64,000 nucleotides of DNA, taken from contig NZ_JARVCO010000002.1 in the NCBI RefSeq assembly GCF_034531395.1, positions 186,001 through 250,000 on the forward strand. The letters run 5' to 3'. This document shows, one piece after another, positions 46,094 to 54,361 of the stretch. The notes beneath the pieces are model-generated. The model ran no database searches. It saw nothing but the letters and a program-made list of their open reading frames with translations, and was not told where the DNA came from. Every line of letters begins with the position of its first letter. The first letter of the stretch is position 1. The position numbers and the translations under genes are program-made. Source of the stretch: Pontiella agarivorans (lineage in GTDB: Bacteria > Verrucomicrobiota > Kiritimatiellia > Kiritimatiellales > Pontiellaceae).

Positions 46094-47734
46094 ATGATGA
46101 ATATATTGGCTGTTGCGGTGCTGGCTGTTTCTTCTCAGGTGACGGATGTCACCGTGTTCAACGATCGCGCGCTGGTGGTGCGTTCGGCAGAGGTGGAGCT
46201 GGAGCAGGGGATCTCTACGATCAGGTTTGATCATCTTCCGGAGGCCATTGATTCGCGCGGGATTCAGGTGACGGGCGCTGGAGATGCGGTGGTGCTCGAT
46301 GTACGTTTCAAAACCGAAAATTATGAAGAGATTCCGGAAGAAGCCTGGAAAAAGCTTTCAGATGAAAAAGCGCGGCTGGAAAAAGAGGCGGATAGCGTCG
46401 GGCAGCAAATTGAGCGGTTTGAGGCATCGAAGGAATTTCTGAATGCCATCAGTAAAAAAGTGACTTCTGCGTCGGGAAAAGAGGAAGGGGCCGCTTCGCT
46501 CGATCCGGGCAGTTGGGAAAGCATGCTGGCGCTCTACAGCACCAAAAGCGAGGAGTATGACGAAGGCCGCCGCCTTGCCCGGGAAAAACTGGAAGGTATT
46601 CGGAAGGCTCTGGAAAAGGTGAATGCGGATATCCGCGATGCCGGGATGCATCAGCGGAAAACGCGACGTGTGGTGGAGGTGGATCTGGAAAGTGACCGGG
46701 CGGAAAATGCGGTGCTGCATCTTTCCTATATTGTGCGCGGGCCCCAATGGGTTCCGGCTTATGATATCCGGGTGGATACGGAAACGCGTGAGATGGAGGT
46801 AAACTATTTTGCGCTGGTTCGGCAGCGCACCGGCGAGGACTGGAGCGGTGTGGCACTGAAACTTTCGACGGCCAATCCCGGTCTCGGCGGTCAGCATCCG
46901 GAACTGGATCCATGGCGGATCAGTATGTCTTCTCCGCGTGCGGCAAAATCGCGGGCCTACAGTTTTTCCGCAAAAGCACTGCCGGACCTGGCCGGCAGCG
47001 CGGAGGTTTCGCTTGCGAACTCTTTCGGTTCGGATAGCGAGGTGAGCTCGTGGGCAGAAGCGCAGCCGGCTCCCATTAAACAGAGAATGTCTTCGGTATC
47101 GCGCAAGGGGGCATCGGTGGTTTTTGAAGTAAAAGGGCAAAGTGATATTGAATCGGACAATGTGGAGCATCGTGTGGCGGTGACCTCGGTGAAACTGCCT
47201 TCGGTCTTCCGTTATTCCTCGGTTCCGAAACTCAGTCCGTTGGCTTACCTGAAAGCGAATGCGGAAAATACAGGTGAGCATCCGTTTTTAGAGGGGAAAG
47301 CCAATGTGTTTCTTGATGGAAACTTTGTGACGTCCACTCAGATGGAGCTGGTGGCCCCGGGTGAGGAGTTCTGGGTTTTTCTCGGTGCGGATGAAAGTAT
47401 GAAGGTGGAGCATAAGCTCATTAAAAAATATCAGAGTAAGGAAGGATTCGGCGGGAAAACGGTGCGGCATACGTATGAATATCTCATGACGGTGAAGAAT
47501 ACGCACAGTGTGCCTGAAGAAGTCATTGTATGGGATCAGCTTCCCATTTCCGGAAGTGAAGGGCTGGATGTGGAGTTGATCGAGCCGAAGTATTCTAAGG
47601 ATACGGATGCATTGAAGATTGATGATGAGATGCGGATCAGCTGGTTTCGCACGCTTAAGCCGGGCGAAGAGTGGCAAATCCCTTTCAGTTTCCGTGTAGA
47701 GGCCCCGCGGGATATGAATATTTCGGGACTCTGA
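46094..47734 (+). CDS. DUF4139/DUF4140 (mucoidy inhibitor MuiA-like) protein
   Basis: A 546-aa protein. The opening region (about residues 15-75, VTDVTVFNDRALVVRSAEV) matches the DUF4140 half and is followed by a coiled-coil-like stretch (75-195). The DUF4139 half (about 205-545) contains WVPAYDIRVD and GEDWSGVALKLSTANP. A short N-terminal hydrophobic stretch may be a signal peptide. The MuiA name comes from inhibition of mucoid growth; molecular function is unknown. AGGAGAG precedes the ATG. Confidence 0.85.
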   Translation: MMNILAVAVLAVSSQVTDVTVFNDRALVVRSAEVELEQGISTIRFDHLPEAIDSRGIQVTGAGDAVVLDVRFKTENYEEIPEEAWKKLSDEKARLEKEADSVGQQIERFEASKEFLNAISKKVTSASGKEEGAASLDPGSWESMLALYSTKSEEYDEGRRLAREKLEGIRKALEKVNADIRDAGMHQRKTRRVVEVDLESDRAENAVLHLSYIVRGPQWVPAYDIRVDTETREMEVNYFALVRQRTGEDWSGVALKLSTANPGLGGQHPELDPWRISMSSPRAAKSRAYSFSAKALPDLAGSAEVSLANSFGSDSEVSSWAEAQPAPIKQRMSSVSRKGASVVFEVKGQSDIESDNVEHRVAVTSVKLPSVFRYSSVPKLSPLAYLKANAENTGEHPFLEGKANVFLDGNFVTSTQMELVAPGEEFWVFLGADESMKVEHKLIKKYQSKEGFGGKTVRHTYEYLMTVKNTHSVPEEVIVWDQLPISGSEGLDVELIEPKYSKDTDALKIDDEMRISWFRTLKPGEEWQIPFSFRVEAPRDMNISGL

Positions 47735-48528
47735 TGAATATCTCTTTCCATAAAATGCATGGTGCCGGGAATGATTTTATCGTGATTGATGATTCCGGGC
47801 TTCGGTTTCCGCTGGATGATACGCCGTTTATTCAGAAGATGACTGCGCGCCGGACCGGCGTTGGCTGCGACGGAGTCCTGTTGATCCAGCCCTCGGAAAC
47901 GGCGGATTTCCGGATGCGGTTTATTAATCCAGACGGCGGAGAGGTGGACATGTGCGGCAACGGGGCGCGCTGTATTGCTCGGCGGGCGTTTGATTTGGGT
48001 TTGGTGACAGAGGACATGACGATTGAAACCGGTGCTGGCAGGGTTGAGGCACAGGTGTTGGGTCGGCAGGTGCGGATTTGTTTAACTGAACCGAAAGATC
48101 TGAAGCTGGGATTGGATGCTGGACTGGAACGTCCGCTTGATTTTTTGAATACCGGTGTGGAGCACGCGGTGGACTGGGTGGATGATCCGTCGGAAATTGA
48201 TGTTCAGGTTCTGGGAAAAAAAATCCGGGAACATCCGCTTTTCGGTTCGGGTGGAACCAATGCCAATTTTGCGAAGGTGGAAGCGGATGGGTCGATTATA
48301 TTGCGTACTTATGAGCGCGGGGTTGAGGCGGAAACGCTGGCCTGTGGGACGGGTGCGGCGGCGGTTGGATTGATTGCCGCGGAGAAGGGTTGGGTCAGTT
48401 TGCCGGTTCCTGTGCATTGCGCCGGCGGGTATGATCTGGTAATTGATCTTTTTCGAAATAAGGCCACGCTGACCGGTGGGGCGGAATATGTTTTTGAAGG
48501 GACGGTCGAATATGGAGATCGGGTTTAG
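47734..48528 (+). CDS. dapF: Diaminopimelate epimerase DapF
   Basis: DapF converts LL- to meso-diaminopimelate for MurE and lysine synthesis. The 264-aa enzyme has the catalytic pair C74 (MCGNGARC) and C204 (ACGTGAAAVG). The start is ATG 47734 (MNISFHKMHG), one base before the previous stop. It shares its operon with folK, panB and panC. Confidence 0.96.
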   Translation: MNISFHKMHGAGNDFIVIDDSGLRFPLDDTPFIQKMTARRTGVGCDGVLLIQPSETADFRMRFINPDGGEVDMCGNGARCIARRAFDLGLVTEDMTIETGAGRVEAQVLGRQVRICLTEPKDLKLGLDAGLERPLDFLNTGVEHAVDWVDDPSEIDVQVLGKKIREHPLFGSGGTNANFAKVEADGSIILRTYERGVEAETLACGTGAAAVGLIAAEKGWVSLPVPVHCAGGYDLVIDLFRNKATLTGGAEYVFEGTVEYGDRV

Positions 48529-49018
48529 TCTGGGGTCCAATTTATATAATCGGAAAAGGTTGCTGATGCAGGCGAAGAATCTGCTGCTGTCGGCTCCGCG
48601 TACCACATTTTCGGCGCAGTCCCCGATTTACGAAACGACACCGGTGGATGTGAAGCCGGAGTATCAGGATATGGCGTATTTGAACTCCATTGTGGTGGTG
48701 GAGAGCGAACTTCCGCTGGCCAGCTGGCTTTCTTATATCGGGAAACTTGAGCATATGCTGGGACGTGAACGGAATATTGAGGATCGCAATGCGCCGCGCC
48801 CAATTGATGTGGATATTATTTATGCCGGCGACTCGATTATTGACAGCGGTGGGTTGGAGGTGCCGCATCCCCGTTGGGCCGAGCGCGAGTTTGTGGTGCG
48901 TCCGCTGGCGGATGTGCGTCCGGAGATGGTGCTGCCGGAAGCGAGTAAGTCGGTGGTGGAGATTCTGGCGTCGCTTGCGCCTGATGAAGGACTTCGCGTT
49001 TTTGATGAGCGCTGGTGA
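48512..49018 (+). CDS. folK: 6-hydroxymethyl-dihydropterin pyrophosphokinase FolK
   Basis: FolK transfers pyrophosphate from ATP to the pterin in folate synthesis. It has 168 aa, FSLGSNLYNR near the start and the signature RNAPRPIDVDII with metal-binding aspartates. The start, ATG 48512, lies 17 bp inside dapF. An extra ~15 residues at the C terminus are not conserved. A hairpin (ACGAAGCA/TGCTTCGT, 49029-49054) without T-run sits in the gap to panB. Confidence 0.92.
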   Translation: MEIGFSLGSNLYNRKRLLMQAKNLLLSAPRTTFSAQSPIYETTPVDVKPEYQDMAYLNSIVVVESELPLASWLSYIGKLEHMLGRERNIEDRNAPRPIDVDIIYAGDSIIDSGGLEVPHPRWAEREFVVRPLADVRPEMVLPEASKSVVEILASLAPDEGLRVFDERW

Positions 49019-49073
49019 AATGATGTAGACGAAGCATACTGCATACTGCTTCGTTGCAATTTAGGAACTCAGG

Positions 49074-49865
49074 ATGAAATGGACTGCCTCAAAACTCAGG
49101 GCCCTTAAGGGCGAACAGAAAATTGCCATGGTAACGGCCTACGATGCGCTGACCGGTGCGCTGGCGGATGATGCCGGTATTCCCGCTGTTCTGGTAGGCG
49201 ATTCGCTGGGCATGACGGTGTTGGGTTATGATACGACGTTGCCGGTGAGTATGGATGAAATGGTGCATCATACGGCGGCGGTTTCGCGCGGGGTTCAGAA
49301 TGCACTGGTGATTGCAGATATGCCTTTTATGTCGTATCAGCCTTCGCTGGCCGCGGGGCTGGAAAATGCCGGCCGCTTTTTGAAAGAAGCCCGAGCCGAT
49401 GCGGTGAAAATCGAAGGCGGTGCGATTCGCGGCGAGCTGATTGAATCGCTGGTGAAAAACGGTATTCCGGTGCTTGGACATATCGGGCTGACGCCGCAGA
49501 GCATTAAGGAAATGGGCGGATATAAGGTTCAGGGAAAAACGTCTGAACAGGCGAGACAGCTGATGGATGATGCCATGGCGGTGGAGCAGGCCGGTGCGTT
49601 TGGACTCGTGCTGGAATGTGTGCCGGCGGAGCTGGGCGAAACCCTCTCGAAGGCGCTGACGATTCCGACCATTGGAATTGGTGCGGGGTCGGGATGCGAT
49701 GGGCAGGTACTTGTGCTGACAGACCTGCTGGGTATGAGCGGGAAACCTGTCCCGAAGTTTGTGAAGCATTTTGCACATCTGCACGGTCAGATTATTGACG
49801 CCTTGCAGGCGTATAAGTCGGAAGTGGAGTCCGGAACCTTTCCTGCTGACGAAAATATCTATTAA
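49074..49865 (+). CDS. panB: Ketopantoate hydroxymethyltransferase PanB
   Basis: PanB adds a hydroxymethyl group from 5,10-methylene-tetrahydrofolate to 2-oxoisovalerate, first in pantothenate synthesis. The 263-aa TIM barrel has the metal site VTAYDALTG...VGDSLGM and IPTIGIGAG near the C terminus. It uses the folate pathway served by the neighbouring folK. panC is next, after 66 bp. Confidence 0.95.
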   Translation: MKWTASKLRALKGEQKIAMVTAYDALTGALADDAGIPAVLVGDSLGMTVLGYDTTLPVSMDEMVHHTAAVSRGVQNALVIADMPFMSYQPSLAAGLENAGRFLKEARADAVKIEGGAIRGELIESLVKNGIPVLGHIGLTPQSIKEMGGYKVQGKTSEQARQLMDDAMAVEQAGAFGLVLECVPAELGETLSKALTIPTIGIGAGSGCDGQVLVLTDLLGMSGKPVPKFVKHFAHLHGQIIDALQAYKSEVESGTFPADENIY

Positions 49866-49931
49866 TTTTGCGGGCAATTGACCTTCATTGAACCGCTCTG
49901 ATCCAGGGCGTATTCCTGAAGAGTTGTTCTG

Positions 49932-50792
49932 ATGAGTGGGCTAAGTATGAAAATTATCGAATCTCCCAGGGAAATGCAGCAGACGGCGCTGGAGCTGAAG
50001 CGTGCCGGAAAAACGATTGGTTTTGTCCCTACCATGGGCTTCCTGCATGAAGGACACCTTTCTTTAATTGAGGCTGCGCGTTCACAGTGCGATGTGCTGG
50101 TGGTGAGCATCTTTGTGAATCCGGCGCAATTCGGACCGAACGAGGATCTTGATGCGTATCCGCGCGATTTTGAACGCGATGAAAGCCTCTGTGTGGAGGA
50201 GGGCGTGGATATCCTTTTTTATCCGGAGGGGGAGGGTATGTATGCCTCAGACGCCAGTTGCTGGGTGGATGAAACGAGGCTGAGCGTTGGGCTCTGCGGG
50301 GGATCAAGGCCGGGCCATTTCCGTGGCGTCTGCACGGTAGTGGCAAAGCTGTTTAATCTGGTGCAGCCGGACCGGGCGGTCTTCGGTGAAAAAGATGCCC
50401 AGCAGTTGCGGGTGATCGAACGGATGGTGAGGGACCTGAATTTTCCTGTAAAAATTATCCGCGGACCGATTGTGCGCGAGCCGGACGGATTGGCGATGAG
50501 TTCCCGGAACAGATATCTGAATGCGGAGCAACGTCGGCAGGCTCTTTGTTTGAAGCAGGCTCTTGATTTGGCGGAATCGCTGGTCGCTGAAGGCGACCGC
50601 AGTGTGGAGTCGATTCGACAGCAGATGCGTGTGCTGATCGGGACGGTGTCGGGGGCGGAAATTGACTATATTGAATTTGTTGATGACGTAACGATGGCCC
50701 CGGTTGAGGTTATCGAGTCCGAAACTCTGGTGGCGCTTGCGGTAAAAATCGGGGCGACACGCTTAATTGATAATATGGTTTTGAATCCGTAG
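49932..50792 (+). CDS. panC: Pantothenate synthetase PanC
   Basis: PanC joins pantoate and beta-alanine with ATP. It has 286 aa and the nucleotide motifs FVPTMGFLHEGHLSLI and RPGHFRGVCTVV. A second ATG, six codons downstream (49950, MKIIES), matches where relatives often start. There is no strong ribosome-binding site before either. A weak GACGG/CCGTT hairpin followed by a run of T lies at about 50808-50835, before the tRNA. Confidence 0.94.
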   Translation: MSGLSMKIIESPREMQQTALELKRAGKTIGFVPTMGFLHEGHLSLIEAARSQCDVLVVSIFVNPAQFGPNEDLDAYPRDFERDESLCVEEGVDILFYPEGEGMYASDASCWVDETRLSVGLCGGSRPGHFRGVCTVVAKLFNLVQPDRAVFGEKDAQQLRVIERMVRDLNFPVKIIRGPIVREPDGLAMSSRNRYLNAEQRRQALCLKQALDLAESLVAEGDRSVESIRQQMRVLIGTVSGAEIDYIEFVDDVTMAPVEVIESETLVALAVKIGATRLIDNMVLNP

Positions 50793-50846
50793 TCCGCTAC
50801 AGCGGAGACGGTTGCGATACCCGTTGTTTTTTTTAGTCATTTCTGT

Positions 50847-50874
50847 TTGAAAAGCATGAGCGCATCATTACATT
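50847..50874 (+). promoter_or_regulatory. Candidate promoter for tRNA-Cys
   Basis: TTGAAA (50847-50852) and TACATT (50869-50874) have a 16-bp spacer, about 22 bp before the tRNA. Confidence 0.35.
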
Positions 50875-50896
50875 GGTGTCCGCTTTTGAAACACAA

Positions 50897-50970
50897 GGTG
50901 CGGTAGCCAAGCGGTTAGGCAGTGGATTGCAAATCCATCTAGATCGGTTCGACTCCGATCCGCACCTCCA
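50897..50970 (+). tRNA. tRNA-Cys (GCA)
   Basis: A cloverleaf of 74 nt. The acceptor stem GGTGCGG pairs with CCGCACC. The anticodon loop TTGCAAA (anticodon GCA) lies in a GGA/TCC-closed stem. The T arm holds GTTCGACTC. The discriminator is U, as usual in tRNA-Cys, and CCA is encoded. gcvH starts 39 bp later. Confidence 0.96.
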
Positions 50971-51009
50971 TTTTTTCAGGTCCGCTTAATCGATAACCAG
51001 GAGAAGAAA

Positions 51010-51393
51010 ATGTCGGTTCCACAAGATCTGTTCTACGCTAAATCCCATGAGTGGGTATCGCTTGAAGACGGCATTGCCACAGTCGGCATTACGGATTTCG
51101 CACAGAGCCAGCTTTCCGATCTGACTTTTGTTGAGCTTCCGGAAGTCGGGACCGTATTCGAGGCGGGTGATGAAGCTGCCGTGGTTGAATCCGTGAAAGC
51201 GGCTGCTGATGTTTATGCCCCGGTCGGCGGTGAAGTGGTTGAGGTAAACGGCGAGCTTGAAGACGCGCCGGAACTGATTAATAACGATTCGTTCGGTAAA
51301 GGCTGGATTTTCAAGATCAAGGTCAACGATGAATCGGAAGTTGATAATATGATGGATGCGGATTCCTATGAGGAACTCTGTCCGTCGGAATAA
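51010..51393 (+). CDS. gcvH: Glycine cleavage system H protein
   Basis: GcvH is the lipoyl-carrying shuttle of glycine cleavage. At 127 aa it has the lipoyl lysine K63 in VESVKAAAD and the usual AVVESVKA and DSFGKGWIFKIKV segments. A strong terminator separates it from lipB, which makes the octanoyl transfer to this very lysine. gcvT and gcvP are not here, so it may also serve as the lipoate scaffold. Confidence 0.97.
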   Translation: MSVPQDLFYAKSHEWVSLEDGIATVGITDFAQSQLSDLTFVELPEVGTVFEAGDEAAVVESVKAAADVYAPVGGEVVEVNGELEDAPELINNDSFGKGWIFKIKVNDESEVDNMMDADSYEELCPSE

Positions 51394-51417
51394 TTTCTTC
51401 CGCGAATTTAAAATTCA

Positions 51418-51443
51418 GGGAGGACCGATGTCCTCCCTTTTTT
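51418..51443 (+). terminator. Terminator of gcvH
   Basis: A perfect 8-bp stem GGGAGGAC/GTCCTCCC (51418-51425, 51430-51437) with loop CGAT and five or six T. lipB starts 8 bp later, so part of its expression may depend on read-through. Confidence 0.88.
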
Positions 51444-51450
51444 GTTTTGT

Positions 51451-52146
51451 ATGAAAGCGTGGTCTGTCAGTTTTAATGAGCCGGTTCCTTATCAGGAGGG
51501 GCTCGATTTGCAGCACCGTCTGTTGAAGGCGCGGCAGGAAGATCGGATTCCGGATACCGTTCTGATGTTACAGCATACACCAACGGTCACTCTTGGTAAC
51601 CGCGGGCGTGACAATTATCTGCTTAAGACTGAAGAGGAGTACAAAGCATTGGGGATTGATCTGTTTCATGTGGAACGTGGCGGTGATGTCACTTTTCATG
51701 GTCCGGGGCAGTGGGTCATCTATCCGATTCTCTATCTCGGGGGCAACGAGGCTGATTCTCATGGCTACCTTTCAAATCTCGAAGAAATAGCGATCCGAAC
51801 GCTGGGCGATTTTGGAATCAAAGGGTTTCGTCGTGAGGGCAAATCGGGAGCCTGGACTGATGCCGGTAAAGTTGCGGCCATCGGGTTTCGCTTAAAAAAA
51901 TGGGTTTCTTTTCATGGCATGAGTTTCAATGTGTCGAATGATCTCATGGGCTTCGGCACCATTGTTCCTTGCGGTCTGGTGGGAGAACCGGTGGCTACGA
52001 TGAAGACGCTGCTTGGCGAAGTTTGTCCTGAAATGGCGACTGTGCGCGATTCCATGCTCAATCATTTTTCCAAGGTCTGTAACCGGGAACTGGAGCGGTA
52101 TGATGCGGATGACGCGCTTCCCGAAGAGCTAGGGATGTACTTTTAG
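51451..52146 (+). CDS. lipB: Octanoyl-(acyl carrier protein) transferase LipB
   Basis: LipB moves octanoate from ACP onto GcvH-type domains for lipoate synthesis. The 231-aa protein has GGDVTFHGPGQW, the invariant lysine region IGFRLKKW, and the acyl-binding cysteine in IVPCGLVGE. ATG 51451 is preferred to the TTG three codons upstream. lipA is not in the window. It ends tail-to-tail with surE, overlapping by 4 bp. Confidence 0.93.
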   Translation: MKAWSVSFNEPVPYQEGLDLQHRLLKARQEDRIPDTVLMLQHTPTVTLGNRGRDNYLLKTEEEYKALGIDLFHVERGGDVTFHGPGQWVIYPILYLGGNEADSHGYLSNLEEIAIRTLGDFGIKGFRREGKSGAWTDAGKVAAIGFRLKKWVSFHGMSFNVSNDLMGFGTIVPCGLVGEPVATMKTLLGEVCPEMATVRDSMLNHFSKVCNRELERYDADDALPEELGMYF

Positions 52147-52904
52147 AATTCCGTTTCCCATTTCCGGATGGCATCGAGTGCTTTATGTGCTGTTAAGTCG
52201 ATGTGGATCGGGGTGAGGGATACATAGCCGGCTTCAATGAGTCGGATGTCCGTATCGGGATGTTCGTCCTGCAGTTCCAGTTCGCCATCGAGCCAGTAGT
52301 AAAGGTTGCCACGCGGATCGCGGTGTTCCGAGAATTTTTCAATAAAGCGCGATCGTCCCATTTTTCCGGCTTTTATGCCTTTAATGGCCTCAAACGGCAG
52401 ATTCGGGATGTTGACGTTGAGCAGGGTGTCTTTCGGTAAAGGATTTTTCCGGACGTTGGAAATTACAAGCCGGGCCACTTTGGCGGCCGTTTCCCAGTTG
52501 GGGTTTTCCCAGGTGCACAGGGAGAGGGCGATGGCGGGGAAGCCGAGAACGACTGCTTCGCTGGCTGCGGATACCGTGCCGGAATAGAGTACGCTGATTC
52601 CGGTGTTGGGGCCGAGGTTGATGCCGCTTACCACGAGATCCGGAGGATCCTTTTTGTGAAGAAAGCTGCAGGCGAGTTTGATGCAGTCTGCAGGCGTTCC
52701 GTCAACGGCAATGCCGCTGAGTCCATTCTCCCGTTTAACCGGCAGGGTTCGGATGGGATCATAAATCGTGATGGCATGGCCGGTTGCGCTTCGTTCCGTA
52801 TGCGGGGCAACGACGCGGAGTTCGTTTGTTTTGCAGAGTGCTTCATATAGAGCATTAATGCCTTCGGCGTGGATTCCATCGTCATTGCACAGCAGGATTT
52901 TCAT
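52143..52904 (-). CDS. surE: 5'/3'-nucleotidase SurE
   Basis: SurE removes phosphate from nucleoside monophosphates. The 253-aa enzyme opens with the metal-binding ILLCNDDGIHAEGI and has GTPADCIKLA and SGINLGPNTG. ATG 52904 is preferred; an in-frame extension upstream reaches into the rsmE region and has no homology. A TTCCG-arm variant of the palindrome lies at 52447. It is divergent from rsmE. Confidence 0.95.
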   Translation of the reverse strand: MKILLCNDDGIHAEGINALYEALCKTNELRVVAPHTERSATGHAITIYDPIRTLPVKRENGLSGIAVDGTPADCIKLACSFLHKKDPPDLVVSGINLGPNTGISVLYSGTVSAASEAVVLGFPAIALSLCTWENPNWETAAKVARLVISNVRKNPLPKDTLLNVNIPNLPFEAIKGIKAGKMGRSRFIEKFSEHRDPRGNLYYWLDGELELQDEHPDTDIRLIEAGYVSLTPIHIDLTAHKALDAIRKWETEF

Positions 52905-52983
52905 TTTCTGATCATGCCGTTCAGGGAATAAAACATCAAGAATGGATGGTTGCATCAGCGCTTCGGAGCCGTATCCTGTCCTG

Positions 52984-53712
52984 ATGAATCTTATTCTGCT
53001 CCATCCTGATGAAGTAAAAAATAACCGCACGGTGCTGACTGATGCGCGGGCGAAACATATCCGCAAGGTGTTGAAGGCTGCGCCCGGGAAATCGCTCCGG
53101 GTGGGGGTGGTAAACGGACCGTTGGGGCATGGTGTGGTGGAGCGTATAGATTCTGAAGATGTGGAACTGGTATGTTCATTTGAAAAAAGTTTGCCGGCCC
53201 GTCCGAAGGTCGATCTGTTGCTGGCGATGCCCCGTCCGAAAGTGCTTAAACGTTTGTGGGCGCAGTTCGCCGCGCTGGGCGTTGGAAAGATTGTGTTGCT
53301 GCGCGCCGGAAAGGTGGAGCGCTGCTATTTTGACAGTCATGTCATCGAGCCGGATTTTTATGTCAATCTGCTGCTGGAAGGGTTGCAGCAGGCCCGGTGT
53401 ACGCATTTGCCGGAAGTGCAGATTGAGCCGTTGTTTAAACCCTATATCGAAGATCGGTTTGCAAACGATTTTTCCGAGCACTGGAAACTGCTTGCAGATC
53501 CTTCAGGTAAAAAGCGTATTCGCGATTTCCAATGTCCGGATGGTGCGCAGCGAACCGTCCTGGCCGTCGGTCCGGAAGGCGGTTGGACGGACTATGAACT
53601 GGAGATGTTGCGGGGGAAGGGGTTTGCGTTGCTCGGTATGGGGGATCGGATTCTTCGCACAGATACGGCTGTCGTAGGTTTGCTGTCGCTTCTTCATGAA
53701 TGGGCGGAATGA
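52984..53712 (+). CDS. rsmE: 16S rRNA m3U1498 methyltransferase RsmE
   Basis: RsmE N3-methylates U1498 of 16S rRNA. At 242 aa it has a PUA-like N-terminal domain (HIRKVLKAAPG) and a SPOUT knot with the C-terminal LAVGPEGGWTDYE and LRTDTAVVGLL. Start ATG 52984 (MNLILLHP) is 79 bp from surE. Two CACACCTGCGCAGGTGTG-type sites follow its stop. Confidence 0.93.
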   Translation: MNLILLHPDEVKNNRTVLTDARAKHIRKVLKAAPGKSLRVGVVNGPLGHGVVERIDSEDVELVCSFEKSLPARPKVDLLLAMPRPKVLKRLWAQFAALGVGKIVLLRAGKVERCYFDSHVIEPDFYVNLLLEGLQQARCTHLPEVQIEPLFKPYIEDRFANDFSEHWKLLADPSGKKRIRDFQCPDGAQRTVLAVGPEGGWTDYELEMLRGKGFALLGMGDRILRTDTAVVGLLSLLHEWAE

Positions 53713-53716
53713 GGTA

Positions 53717-53734
53717 CACACCTGCGCAGGTGTG
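53717..53734. promoter_or_regulatory. Operator-like palindrome, site 1 (CACACCTGCGCAGGTGTG)
   Basis: A perfect 18-bp palindrome 4 bp after the rsmE stop and 56 bp before the double winged-helix gene. No loop and no T-run, so it is more likely a protein-binding site than a terminator. Confidence 0.75.
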
Positions 53735-53749
53735 CATTTTTGGAAGGTG

Positions 53750-53767
53750 CACACTTGCGCAGGTGTG
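53750..53767. promoter_or_regulatory. Operator-like palindrome, site 2 (CACACTTGCGCAGGTGTG)
   Basis: It differs from site 1 at one base (T for C at position 6). Its centre is 33 bp from site 1, close to three helical turns, so bound dimers would lie on nearly the same face. It ends 23 bp before the regulator start codon. Confidence 0.75.
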
Positions 53768-53790
53768 AGCGTACGCGTAACAATGTCCGT

Positions 53791-54321
53791 ATGAGCGAAG
53801 ATCTGATCTGGAGACAACTGCGGGTGTTGGCTAATCCGTTGCGAATCGAAATGCTGACTCTGCTCAGTACCGATTCGAAGTTGTATGTGCAGCGGATTGG
53901 AGAGTTGCTCGGCTGTGCAGAGGATATTGCGAGTAAGCATCTGCAGAGACTGGGAGATGGTGGATTTCTGCGTTCGTGGCGCAGAGGGCGATATCTCTAT
54001 TATGGAATCAATACTGAGCATCCGCTGGTTGCAGCACTTCTTGAGGAGATCGATCGGCCGGAAGCGGATATCGGAACGATCCTTAAAAGTCTGACGGCAT
54101 TTACCCATGAGCGGCGTATTCAAATCGTTCGCTCACTGATGACGGAACCGAAGTCTGTTGATGCACTCAGAGTGGAAACGGGTATTTCCGGAGATGCGCT
54201 GTTGCGGCATTTAAGAAAGCTTGAAGCGCGGGAAATGGTTTTTCACAGAGAGGGGTGCTGGTCGGTTGCTGTTCCGCGGAACCGCCTCAGACAGTGGCTC
54301 ATGGAATATGTAACAGGTTAA
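53791..54321 (+). CDS. Tandem double winged-helix (ArsR-like) regulator
   Basis: A 176-aa protein made of two similar winged-helix units, residues about 5-73 and 96-163. Each has the ArsR-type run-in (RVLANPLRIEMLTLLS; AFTHERRIQIVRSLM) and a recognition helix (AEDIASKHLQRL; SGDALLRHLRKLE). One chain thus imitates a dimer. Only two cysteines, C42 and C156, are present, so no classical metal site is evident. Three matching palindromes flank the gene, suggesting it controls itself and pgpA. The start is ATG 53791, chosen because homology starts there and longer forms would cover site 2. Confidence 0.75.
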   Translation: MSEDLIWRQLRVLANPLRIEMLTLLSTDSKLYVQRIGELLGCAEDIASKHLQRLGDGGFLRSWRRGRYLYYGINTEHPLVAALLEEIDRPEADIGTILKSLTAFTHERRIQIVRSLMTEPKSVDALRVETGISGDALLRHLRKLEAREMVFHREGCWSVAVPRNRLRQWLMEYVTG

Positions 54322-54328
54322 TAATGCG

Positions 54329-54346
54329 CACACCTGCGCAGGTGTG
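54329..54346. promoter_or_regulatory. Operator-like palindrome, site 3 (CACACCTGCGCAGGTGTG)
   Basis: Identical to site 1. It lies between the regulator stop (54321) and pgpA, ending 4 bp before the pgpA ribosome-binding site CAGGAG, so binding could block pgpA transcription or roadblock read-through. Confidence 0.75.
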
Positions 54347-54361
54347 ATTACAGGAGTGAAA

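Noticed and set aside
49663-49677. TTCCG-arm variant in panB as a strong copy
   Set aside because: It encodes the conserved I-P-T-I-G-I-G motif of PanB, so the protein explains it.
53717-53734. Site 1 palindrome as the rsmE terminator
   Set aside because: No loop, no T-run, and identical copies recur upstream of and after the next gene, which fits operators better.
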